Source of the DNA: Hymenopellis radicata | Lineage: Eukaryota; Basidiomycota; Agaricomycetes; Agaricales; Physalacriaceae | Assembly (NCBI GenBank): GCA_015501595.1 | Contig: JADNRX010000103.1 | Location: forward strand, 1 to 64,000 | Direction: 5' to 3' | Length of the DNA: 64,000 bases | Shown: positions 47,225-55,522 of the stretch, piece after piece | Numbering within the stretch: the first letter of the stretch is position 1 | Layout: every line of letters starts with the position of its first letter | Translations under genes and position numbers: made by a program | Notes under the pieces: model-generated | The model's input: only the letters and a program-made list of their open reading frames with translations | The model's database searches: none | Told to the model about the DNA's origin: nothing

Positions 47225-47345
47225 TAGATTATTGACTTGTCGTGTTTAGCACCTCGGGATCACCAACTTCTACCGCTGTATCGACTCGACCATCGTCAGC
47301 GTATACTAATAGCACCCTTTCCTTGCCATTCTCTTGATCTGCAAT
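47225..47345 (+). pseudogene. Chitin deacetylase 3'-end relic
   Basis: Starts with the intron end ATTGACTTGTCGTGTTTAG and continues as the last exon of the chitin deacetylase (STRPSSAYTNSTLSLPFS, then a stop). The rest of the enzyme is absent. Position between the F-box/LRR 3' end and the type B 3' end is the same as for the relic at 25.1 kb. Confidence 0.72.
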
Positions 47346-47350
47346 ATGAT

Positions 47351-48369
47351 TTAAAGAAAAGTCGACGTTATCACTCCTGCTGAGGGCATACAGTAGTTTC
47401 TACCCTCCCAGTCCACGTCAGTTATCCTCAAGAAGTCCCTCGAGTTAGAAAGCCCCAGTCTAAAAAAGCCATCGTCACGTTTCTCGTACCACTCTAACCA
47501 ATCGACTGCATGTAGTGGGTGATTTTCGGGGAAAACGAACACGATCCCCAGGTCATCTCGGATTGACTTCCACTGGACAGGGATGTGTGCCCCATTGGCC
47601 ATTAGTGCTCGTGCGCGAGGATACCAGAATGATCATAAGCCTGGTGACCGTCTCCGGTAGCCTAGACACGGCGGGATTCAACGCTCTGGTAAAATCTTGG
47701 ACTCTGAGGGTTTCGAGAGCTTTCCCGGAAAGCTTGAGATGAGTGAGTCCTGGGCACTGCCTGAATATCTCGGACCATGCCCCTATGAAGGTATAGCGGG
47801 CAAAATCGGCGCCGAATAAGGCGAAGTCGAGATGAAGATGGGTCAAGGATGGGGATGTCATCTCAATGAGGAAGTCAAATGAATCTAGTTCTATCCGTAC
47901 TGCGAGGGATAAATGGGTTGGATGCGGATGCATTGCTGGTGGAAGAGGCATATAGCCGGATGCATGCATCCAGAATGCAAAGCGCTCGATGCTTGTACAT
48001 GCCGTCAAGACGACAGTCATACTATCGGCGAGCTCGATGCCTGTCTCTGAGAAGTGTCCTAACTCGAGATTGCCGATTGTCAAAACTTTGACTGTGCGAC
48101 CAAAGAATTCGGGATCATTCCTGGCGATGACAGTGGCGGCAAACACATAAAGTTTTGTGGGTGTATCAAGAGCGACGGTATGGTGCAGAATAGGATCTAT
48201 CCTACAAGGGAGTTAGCATGAAGTTACGTTCAACTCGACACACTTACCATTGACGGACATCTTTTGAAACGAGGGTGAGATTCCGGGCGGTCGTGAATCG
48301 ATCCGACCATGCCGCCTCTTCCAGAACGAGTCGCGCCACGTCCAAAGGCACATCAGGGCAGCGCGTCAT
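47351..48369 (-). pseudogene. F-box-like family, type B (P4B), late frameshift
   Basis: Exon 1 from ATG 48369 (or in-frame ATG 48384) gives RCPDVPLDVARLVLEEAAWS and VSKDVRQW. Exon 2 is open through IDPILHHTVALDTPTKLYVF, NDPEFFGRTVKVLTIGNLEL, SPSLTHLHLDFALFG, CPGLTHLKLSGKALETL and ETVTRLMIILVSSRTSTNG. A shift near 47595 ends the protein early. The expected C-terminus (IPVQWKSIRDDLGIVFVFPE, HPLHAVDWLEWYEKRDDG) follows in another frame. Most of the protein could still be made, so loss of function is not certain. Confidence 0.7.
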
Positions 48370-48450
48370 CTGCGTATGGGCCATGATGTTGGAACAAGGT
48401 GAGTGTTCAAATGCAAGGTGTGCCCCCGGCCCGTCTTTGCCGTTTCTAGG

Positions 48451-48466
48451 TTCGGAAGATGCCGAA
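48451..48466. promoter_or_regulatory. Inverted repeat TTCGG-N6-CCGAA in P4 promoter
   Basis: TTCGGAAGATGCCGAA, identical to the P5 element, within the 129 bp between the P4B and P4A start codons and 33 bp before the P4A ATG. Confidence 0.6.
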
Positions 48467-48498
48467 GGTCACTTACCTTCCTTCCATCGTTCAACGTC

Positions 48499-49619
48499 AT
48501 GGATTTGGTTACAGTTAAAGCCATTTCCAGATCTGCCAATCGATGTGGCGCGGTATCTCCTAGAAACGGCTGCGTGGGAGGACCCTTGTACCGCCCAAGC
48601 CCTCACTCGCATCTCAAAAGTCGTTCGGCAGTGGTGAACGACTTCATATTCCTTCAAACTCATATACTCACGCCCGTGTTCTCATTAGGATTGATCCCAT
48701 CCTATACCATACTGTCACTCTCCACACCCTTCCACAGCTTTCGGACTTCACCATATCAATATCGGCACGCAACTCCCCCGCGTTCTTCGCTCGGAGCGTC
48801 AAAATACTCCGCCTGGGTGCTTTTACACTTGGCGCATTCAAATACTCTGACGGGAGGATTGTCTCGTCTAATGCTACAACAGAACTCGTCCGAATAGTGT
48901 TGAACGAGTGTAGTGGCGTGAGGCGCCTCGCTTTTTGGCTTCAGGACGGTCAAGAACTGCTCCTCCATGCTTTCACTGTAGTCAGCGGCTATAGTCCTTC
49001 CCATTTATCCATGCTCGATATGCCAGCGCAGCGTCTCACGCTTGACGAATACGTCAAGTTTGTGCCACCATCGCTAACCCATCTGCATTTGGACCACGGT
49101 TCCAGCACTGGAGACAATGTGCAGTCTATTCCTTGGCAAGCGTTTGCCGCATGCCCCGGACTGTCACATATCTGCCTTTCCGGTCCGATTGCTCAATGTT
49201 TCCTAGATCCGAGTGATAGAGACTTCATCTCTTTAGCTACGGATCAGCTCGCTGCCCTCCCAAGCAATATTGTCATATTTGTGCTGTATGTGGATTATCT
49301 TCCATTGCTGAACAAGCAGATCGATATCAACAGCGTTTCCTCTGATCTCGAGACTCTATCGGCGGCTTCAGATCGTTTAGTGGCGATGGCTGACCGCCAT
49401 TATCGTGGGCAGATCGCCAACCTTCATTGCTTTTTGGAGTATCGTGACATTGGAGCAGACTGGGGTGATGGGGGCGCTAAGGATATATGGGAGTATGCGG
49501 ACATTTGTCTGATAAAGCAACGACGGAACCGGTATGTGGTTCCATTTAATTTTATTGACGCTGTTTTCTGACGAATTGAATTCAGGGAAGCCAAGCTGGT
49601 CATTCGAGATGGTGAATAG
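48499..49619 (+). pseudogene. F-box-like family, type A (P4A), frameshift in exon 1
   Basis: The sequence after ATG 48499 has one extra A (GTTAAAGCC; GTTAAGCC in P5A) near 48515. The F-box-like segment (FPDLPIDVARYLLETAAWED, VSKVVRQW) is therefore out of frame with the ATG. Exon 2 is open: IDPILYHTVTLHTLPQLSDF, RSVKILRLGAFTLGAF, CSGVRRLAFWLQDGQELL, PPSLTHLHLDHG, LAALPSNIVIFVLYVDYLP, KDIWEYADICLIKQ. The last exon gives REAKLVIRDGE with stop at 49617-49619. A single base separates it from an intact gene. Confidence 0.72.
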
Positions 49620-49724
49620 GAATGGTGCATTGAAGTGGTAGAAGTTTGTTCAATGTTTCCATCCTCAAACGCCCAGAGATTGTAGAATCACGAACGATGT
49701 ACTTCACATGTATACAGGCACGAC

Positions 49725-49935
49725 TCCAATTCGGACCTCTATATCAACTCTACTCCCACGGCGTATTAGCAAAATCAATCACGCTCGAATTGCTGAAAAG
49801 GGACGGCTCCTTCGCCCATTTGCGCCCCGGATCAGGCTCGCGAGTGATTGAAAACGGCGGACGTGCAGACCCAGGCTTCTGGGCAGCATTCACGACATAA
49901 CTAGTCCAAGGTACGTTCAGCATAACTGTAAACTA
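49725..49935 (-). pseudogene. fmp52 3'-end relic
   Basis: On the minus strand this resembles the end of the fmp52 coding sequence at 29.9-30.07 kb, including the GGGAGTAGAGTTGA stop region. In the antisense frame both loci give LYSHGVLAKS / IYSQGVLAKA-like words, which confirms the match. It follows P4A directly. Confidence 0.55.
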
Positions 49936-49984
49936 GGGTCAATCGGGGGCTTTTCCTTCTAGGCTCATACTTATCTTATAACTC

Positions 49985-50618
49985 ACACCGTCCAGTGCTG
50001 GTGGTGGCGCTCCCAACGACTTCCTCCAAAAGAAAGTTACTGATTATACGGCGAACAAAGACCCTCTCGAGCACGAATCCTTCCAAGTCTAGACCGACAT
50101 TTTCGGGCAAGCATCTCCGCCCCCTTCTTCATTGTCAGATCATTCCTCCCTCTCCTCTTCAAAGGCGCACGCGCGGGAGACCATCGCAGTGGTCATCAAT
50201 GTCGGCTCCGTCGCAACCTTCATCAGGCGCTGAATCACCATCAACAGCGTGCGTTCCTTCTATTCGATTGTCCTTCATGACTCACCTATGTATGCACCCC
50301 AAACGTAGTTAGCATACAGCACGTCTAACTCGCCAAGCACAAAGTCTCCATGGGACTTGCGACAGACTTTGCCACCGAGGGATTCCTGTGCGCGTGAACG
50401 TGCTCCATCAGGGTGTGTTTCCCTCGGAGACGCTTCCCGCGGGGGCACTGGATACGCTGGACACGGAGCCGTTCCCGGGGATGGTCGCCCCGACGCCGCT
50501 GGGACGCGCGGGAACGGAGGAAGAGATGGTGATGACGGCGGTGTATTTGGCGGCGTGTGCGTATGTGAATGGTGCGTCGGTGGTGGTTGATGGAGGGGTT
50601 GGGCTTGTTAATCCTTGA
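49985..50618 (+). pseudogene. SDR pseudogene (5'-truncated copy)
   Basis: Inverted copy of the SDR at 20935-22027. The cofactor-binding half is missing. Readable pieces in several frames are DFLQKKVTDYTANKDPLEHE, APFFIVRSFLPLLFKGA, VINVGSVATFIRR (followed by a stop), and VRVNVLHQGVFPSETLPAGA with the intact-looking end VNGASVVVDGGVGLVNP. The catalytic YxxxK region is frameshifted (AYSTSNSPSTKSPW instead of AYGTSKLAVHQLS). Confidence 0.8.
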
Positions 50619-51470
50619 TGAACACGACCACAGGGCGTAAGTTACACCCTGTGGTCTTCAACAGTACCTATTACTTCACCGGAAATTGCGTCTTATGTAT
50701 GTCTTCCCGAAGGAAAGTGAGCAAGCTGGTATCTGATATTCAAGCACTGATATTAAGATATCTACCAGTGGGAATTCCGCAATCCTCACAATTGATCGAA
50801 CCTTCCCGTGATCCACAACTCAAGCACCCGTCTGTATTCCGTTCATGCGGTTGTAAACCCTCAACTGCCCCGAGTGTGTGTTCTGCTGGGAGAATGAACA
50901 CGACGCGAGGGTCAGCTTCGAGTGATTTCCATCGAACAGGAATACATCCAGTATCCGTGTACGAATACAATGGTATCACACAGACAAGAAGTCTGGTGAC
51001 CGTTTGCGGGAGGAGAGACACGACGGGATCAATTGCCCAATGAAAATCTTGAGGTTCTAGAGTTTCGAGAGCATGCCCGGAGAGCCGTGGATGAGTGAGA
51101 TTGGGGCACCGGTCAAATACAGCAGGCCAGACATCCACGTTATTAAACAGAGCAAGGTCGAAGGCGAAGGAGGTATAGTCAAGATGAAGGTGTGTCAAGG
51201 ATGGGGATATTATAGCGTTGAATAGGAGGGGAATTGAATTAATATGTCTCCCTAGCACGGAGACATGGGTTAGCTGCAGATGCCTCCGTAGTGGTTCAAA
51301 TGGGATTTCAACCATTGTAGGGACCCAAAATGAAAAGCGCTCGATACCTGCACATGCTGGCAAGACGACAGCCATGCTATCGGCGAGCCTCTTCTCGGGG
51401 AAGTATGCTAATGGGAGGTTGCCGATTGTCAAAGCTTTGACCGCGCGACGAAAGAAGTCGGGATCATTCC

Positions 51471-51715
51471 TGTTAGCTAAAGCTACGTGAGCTTGCGAAC
51501 GGCTAGCGTCAGTGTAAGATAAGGCAAGGAGTGTTACAGACGTCGTCTTAGAGCCGGGCCGAAATCGATGACATGGCTGTGATGACTGTCCGATCTATTT
51601 CGGGCCTGAGATCGTGTGCGTGTCAAGCCTCTTGCTCGACGCGACCACCACTGGCAATCCGAGCGTATCAGTCGCTCGATGGCCCACCTCTCATCATTCT
51701 CCTCCTTTTTGGATC
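51471..51715 (+). repeat. Direct repeat block a, copy 1
   Basis: 245 bp block repeated at 52583-52827. Left end of unit 1 of the insertion. It includes ATAAGGCAAG at 51519-51528. Confidence 0.85.
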
Positions 51716-51958
51716 TCCTCATACCTACGGCAGTAACAATTTACAATGCCGGTACCTTAGACGTCTTCGACTTCGCAGCTGGGCAGATATGGCTCCAACT
51801 TAGTCGACGAGATAGAAAGCAGGGTGGAGCGCGAGCCATATAGTGATGCAGCGATGCAGTGAGCATTTTCCTATGTGTTGGTTGGTCTTCGTCCGCCTCC
51901 ACTTTCGTTATCCGGGCCCTGCTCTCCTCCGGGTTTGCCATCCCACTTGTGCTAGAAA

Positions 51959-52165
51959 ATAGCCAACCTATCAACCTCTCCTCTCCTCTACCTCTTGCCT
52001 CACCTCACCTCACCTCTGCCTCACCTCACCTCTGCCTCACCTCACCTCTGCCTCACCTCACCACTGACCTTACCTCACCAGATCACCTCCCAATAGCCAA
52101 CTTATCAACCTCTCCTCTCCTCTACCTCTTGCCTCACCTCACCTCTGCCTTGCCTCACTAGAGAC
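51959..52165 (+). repeat. CCTCACCTCAC minisatellite inside the insertion
   Basis: Pyrimidine-rich tandem array with a unit near GCCTCACCTCACCTCT (16 bp), about four copies at 51998-52065. A longer direct repeat starts ATAGCCAACCTATCAACCTC at 51959 and again near 52093. It lies in the part of unit 1 that is missing from unit 2. Confidence 0.75.
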
Positions 52166-52353
52166 CTTATCCCACCAGATCACCTCTCTCATTATTCCTC
52201 CTGGTACCTCAAAAGCCGGCATCTGTCACCTCAAGGAGCTTGCTTTCAAAAACAGGCTCAATCCTTGTACTCGCACTGCTCTGTGTGGGGGTTCGGGTTT
52301 GGTTGGTTCAAGTACACCCTCAGCGAGCTTCGCTCTGGGAGCCGTGCTCCGTG

Positions 52354-52582
52354 TGGTATGTTTGGGTTTACTCTCTCCTTCCTCAAACCCATTCTCCTTG
52401 TGTACTGGGCACGACATCACCCTCTGCCTTTTCGAGTCGGGCGTCCACCGCCACACTTCGACAGGCAGACCGCCGCTTTGCGGCATCGTCGTGTCCCCCA
52501 CAACCCACAACGCTAGTCCTCTCCATCGCTTCCATCCGGACGCCTCTCACGCACAAGACAAAGGTCGTGCGACTTGCCTTAT
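52354..52582 (+). repeat. Direct repeat block b, copy 1
   Basis: Right-end block of unit 1, from TGGTATGTTTGGGTTTACTC to GACTTGCCTTAT, repeated at 52860-53090 with small indels in C-runs. Confidence 0.85.
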
Positions 52583-52827
52583 TGTTAGCTAAAGCTACGT
52601 GAGCTTGCGAACGGCTAGCGTCAGTGTAAGATAAGGCAAGGAGTGTTACAGACGTCGTCTTAGAGCCGGGCCGAAATCGATGACATGGCTGTGATGACTG
52701 TCCGATCTATTTCGGGCCTGAGATCGTGTGCGTGTCAAGCCTCTTGCTCGACGCGACCACCACTGGCAATCCGAGCGTATCAGTCGCTCGATGGCCCACC
52801 TCTCATCATTCTCCTCCTTTTTGGATC
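52583..52827 (+). repeat. Direct repeat block a, copy 2
   Basis: Second copy of the 245 bp block, same length as 51471-51715. Immediately follows the end of unit 1. Confidence 0.85.
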
Positions 52828-52859
52828 CCCACCCACCGTCCCTTTCTTTTCTTCACGCT

Positions 52860-53090
52860 TGGTATGTTTGGGTTTACTCTCTCCTTCCCTCAAACCCATT
52901 CTCCTTGTGTACTGGGCACGACATCACCCTCTGCCTTTTCGAGTCGGGCGTCCACCGCCACACTTCGACAGGCAGACCGCCGCTTTGCGGCATCGTCGTG
53001 TCCCCCCACAACCCACAATGCTAGTCCTCTCCATCGCTTCCATCCGGACGCCTCTCACGCACAAGACAAAGGTCGTGCGACTTGCCTTAT
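52860..53090 (+). repeat. Direct repeat block b, copy 2
   Basis: Right-end block of unit 2. Its CTTGCCTTAT end abuts the resumed P5B coding sequence at 53091. Confidence 0.85.
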
Positions 53091-53442
53091 GAGCGATGAC
53101 AGCGGCGGCAAAGGCATACAATTTGGTGGGTGTGTCAAGAGCGACGGTATGGTGCAGAATAGGATCTATCCTACAAGAGATTACTATGAGCTTATGTTCA
53201 ACTCGACAAGCCTGATCTGATTACCATTGACGGACATCTTTTGAAACGAGGGTGAGGTTGCGGGCGGTCGAGAGTCGATCCGACCATGCAGCCGCTTCCA
53301 GAAGGAGCCGCGCCACATCCAAGGGCAGATCAGGGAAATCCTCCATCTGCGTGTACTGTATACAAGGCTGAGATGTTTGAACAAGATGGGCGTTCAATTG
53401 TAAGGTACCTCCGGCCAGCGGCCCGTGTATGCCGCTCGTGGG

Positions 53443-53458
53443 TTCGGAAGATGCCGAA
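53443..53458. promoter_or_regulatory. Inverted repeat TTCGG-N6-CCGAA in P5 promoter
   Basis: TTCGGAAGATGCCGAA in the 146 bp between the P5B and P5A start codons, 34 bp before the P5A ATG. The same promoter has a second inverted repeat, TTGAAC (53377-53382) and GTTCAA (53392-53397), with nine bases between. Confidence 0.6.
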
Positions 53459-53492
53459 GCTCACTCGTTCCTTCCTTCCATCGTGCGACCTC

Positions 53493-54619
53493 ATGGATTG
53501 GGTTACAGTTAAGCCATTTCCAGATCTCCCAACCGACGTGGCGCAGTCTCTCCTCGAAACGGCTGCGTGGGAGGATGCTTGTACCGCCGAAGCCCTCACT
53601 CGCGTCTCAAAAATGGTTCGCCAGTGGTAAACGACTTGATATTCGGTTCAAACTTATATGCTCAAGCCCGTGTTCTCATCAGGATTGATCCCATCCTGTA
53701 CCACACTGTCACTCTCCGCACCGTCTCACAGCTCATACAATTCCACCAATCGATAATGTTGCGCAACGACTCCGCGTTCTTTGCCCGGAGCGTGAAACTA
53801 CTCCGCCTGGGTGATTTCTCATGTGGCGATTTTAAAGAGGATGGTCTGTCCAGTGATATACCAGAACTCGACCGAAGAGTGTTGAATGAGTGTAGTGGCG
53901 TGAGGCGCCTCGCTTTCTGGCTTATGGATAGCAAAGCACTGTTCCTGCACGCTTTCAGCGGCTATATTCGTCCTTCCCATTTATCCATGATCGATATGCG
54001 CTTCACGCTTGACGAATACGTTAAGTTTGTGCCACCATCGCTAACTCATCTGCATTTGGACGACCCTAGCGAGGAGGAAGAGAATGTACATTCTATTCCG
54101 TGGCAAGTTTTTGCTGCATGCCCCGGACTCTCACATATCTGCCTTTCCGGTCACATTGCTTCATGTTTCATCACTGATAGGCCTGGCTTCATGTCTTTGG
54201 CTACGGATCTCCTCGCTGCTCTCCCAAGCAACATTGCCATATTCGTGCTGTATGTGGATTATCTTCCGCCGCCGGACACGCAGAGCGATATCGACGGCGT
54301 TGCCTCTGATATCGAGACTCTATCGGCGGCGGCTTCGGATCGTCTAGTGGTGATCAGGCAGGCTGACTGCCATAATCGCCATTATTATGGGCGGATTGCC
54401 AACCTCCATTGCTTTTTGGACCATTGCGACATTCAATCAGACTGGGGTGACGGGGGAGCTACGGATATATGGGAGTTTGCGGACATTTGTCTGCTAAAGC
54501 AACGACGGCGGAACCAGCTTAGTACTCGGTATCTCTTTCTATCGTTCTATCTATTGATACTCTTTTTCTGACAAAATGAATGTAGGGAAGCCAAGCTGTT
54601 TATTCGAGATGGAGAATAG
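53493..54619 (+). CDS. F-box-like family, type A (P5A), intact
   Basis: The best complete type A gene. Exon 1 (ATG 53493) encodes VKPFPDLPTDVAQSLLETAA and VSKMVRQW. After a ~55 bp intron exon 2 is fully open: IDPILYHTVTLRTVSQLIQF, NDSAFFARSVKLLRLGDF, CSGVRRLAFWLMDSKALFL, PPSLTHLHLDDPSEEEENVH, CPGLSHICLSGHIASCF, LAALPSNIAIFVLYVDYLPP, ASDRLVVIRQADC and TDIWEFADICLLKQRRR. A second intron leads to REAKLFIRDGE and stop 54617-54619. Domain order is an F-box-like N-terminus followed by LRR-like strands. Cellular role unknown; SCF adaptor by analogy only. Confidence 0.82.
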
Positions 54620-54654
54620 GAAAGTTATTCATAGCATATATGATGCGCAAGTGG

Positions 54655-54870
54655 TACGACTCCAATTCGAACCTCTGCATCAACTCTACTCCCAAGGCGT
54701 GTTAATCGCGCTCGAATTGCTGAAAAGGGTGCAGCCTGACGAGGGCTCCTTCCCGCCCATTTGCGCCCCGGATCAGGGTGGCGAGTGATTGAAAGCGGTG
54801 GACGCGCAGACGCGAGCTTCTCTGCAGCATTCATGACACTAGCTATATTCCCAGGTACGTTCAGCACAAC
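54655..54870 (-). pseudogene. fmp52 3'-end relic
   Basis: On the minus strand the sequence encodes GGKEPSSGCTLFSNSSAINT then PWE and a stop, against GKEPSTFTLINNSGALALAN then TPWE at the end of the fmp52 homolog. Upstream parts of the gene are missing or unrecognisable. It follows P5A exactly as the other relic follows P4A. Confidence 0.7.
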
Positions 54871-55522
54871 TGTAAGCGCCAGGTATATGTTCGGTCAATC
54901 CTCGCGAAGGCCTCCGCACTGCCAGCTGGGCCTGTCATGAGAAAGACGTTTAGACTGCTGCTTCCAAAATATACCCGTCAACACGCCCGCCATCGATAAC
55001 CTTCTGCTCCATGTTTTCCTTTCCCGCATCTAAGGACGATAACTCCATTAGACGGCGCCTGTACTCGACAACTTTGCTCTAATGCGATGATGCGAGCCAT
55101 GGGGCGTTCTGTGGCACCGAAAGTCAAGGCGGTTTTAGGAGAAGCCATGGATAGACGCTCGCTGAGTGTGCTTGATCACAATACGGGCGTCGAATTATAC
55201 AACGGACTACGTAGTCTCTTCTAGGAGCCGCTACATTAGGGTTCCTCTTTCGACAGCTGCATATGCCATACTTTAGACTTGAAGGCAGTAGTAAGCAGGT
55301 ATTCTACTTAATGCAAGACGGTCGCGTACCTGTCCCGGGATTCTTAAAGTCACTGATTGCCGTTCAGCGGCTCTTGGAAGGAACAATTCTGCATTTCAAG
55401 GTGGTTGCGCGAAACGCGGCGACAGTGATGTCATGTGACTAGAGTGACAACGCGTTACGTTGAATGTCACAGGCCATCTGCTCTTTCCCTCCGACCGCCA
55501 CCACCGTTGCCTTGCCGCCAGG
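54871..55522. other. Intergenic, no gene recognised
   Basis: No coding exon or repeat is recognised. The 3' part should hold the promoter of the BIR gene. Confidence 0.4.

Larger units (their letters stand above)
51471..53090. mobile_element. Composite insertion of two tandem non-coding units
   Basis: Foreign DNA in P5B made of two units that share their ends: unit 1 at 51471-52582 and unit 2 at 52583-53090. Each begins with the same 245 bp block (TGTTAGCTAAAGCTACGTGA...) and ends with the same ~230 bp block (...GACTTGCCTTAT). Unit 2 lacks about 600 bp of the middle. ATAAGGCAAG at 51519-51528 is the reverse complement of the terminal CTTGCCTTAT, a possible short terminal inverted repeat. No transposase frame and no clear target duplication were found, so it would be non-autonomous. 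Confidence 0.65.
50740..53346 (-). pseudogene. F-box-like family, type B (P5B), split by an insertion
   Basis: Exon 1 (ATG 53346) encodes DFPDLPLDVARLLLEAAAWS and VSKDVRQW. Exon 2 starts IDPILHHTVALDTPTKLYAF and stops after AAAVIA at 53091. The frame resumes at 51470 as RNDPDFFRRAVKALTIGNLP and continues FSFWVPTMVEIPFEPL, SPSLTHLHLDYTSF, CPNLTHPRLSGHALETLE, LLPQTVTRLLVCVIPL, RVVFILPAEHTLGAVEGLQ to a stop at 50740. The 1620 bp between are foreign. Without the insertion the coding frame would be open. It is most similar to P1B, and both point their 3' ends at an SDR copy. Confidence 0.82.

Noticed and set aside
51996..52079. CCTCACCTCAC array considered as a CRISPR or telomere-like repeat
   Set aside because: Units are contiguous without spacers and do not match TTAGGG-type telomeres; it is a simple minisatellite.
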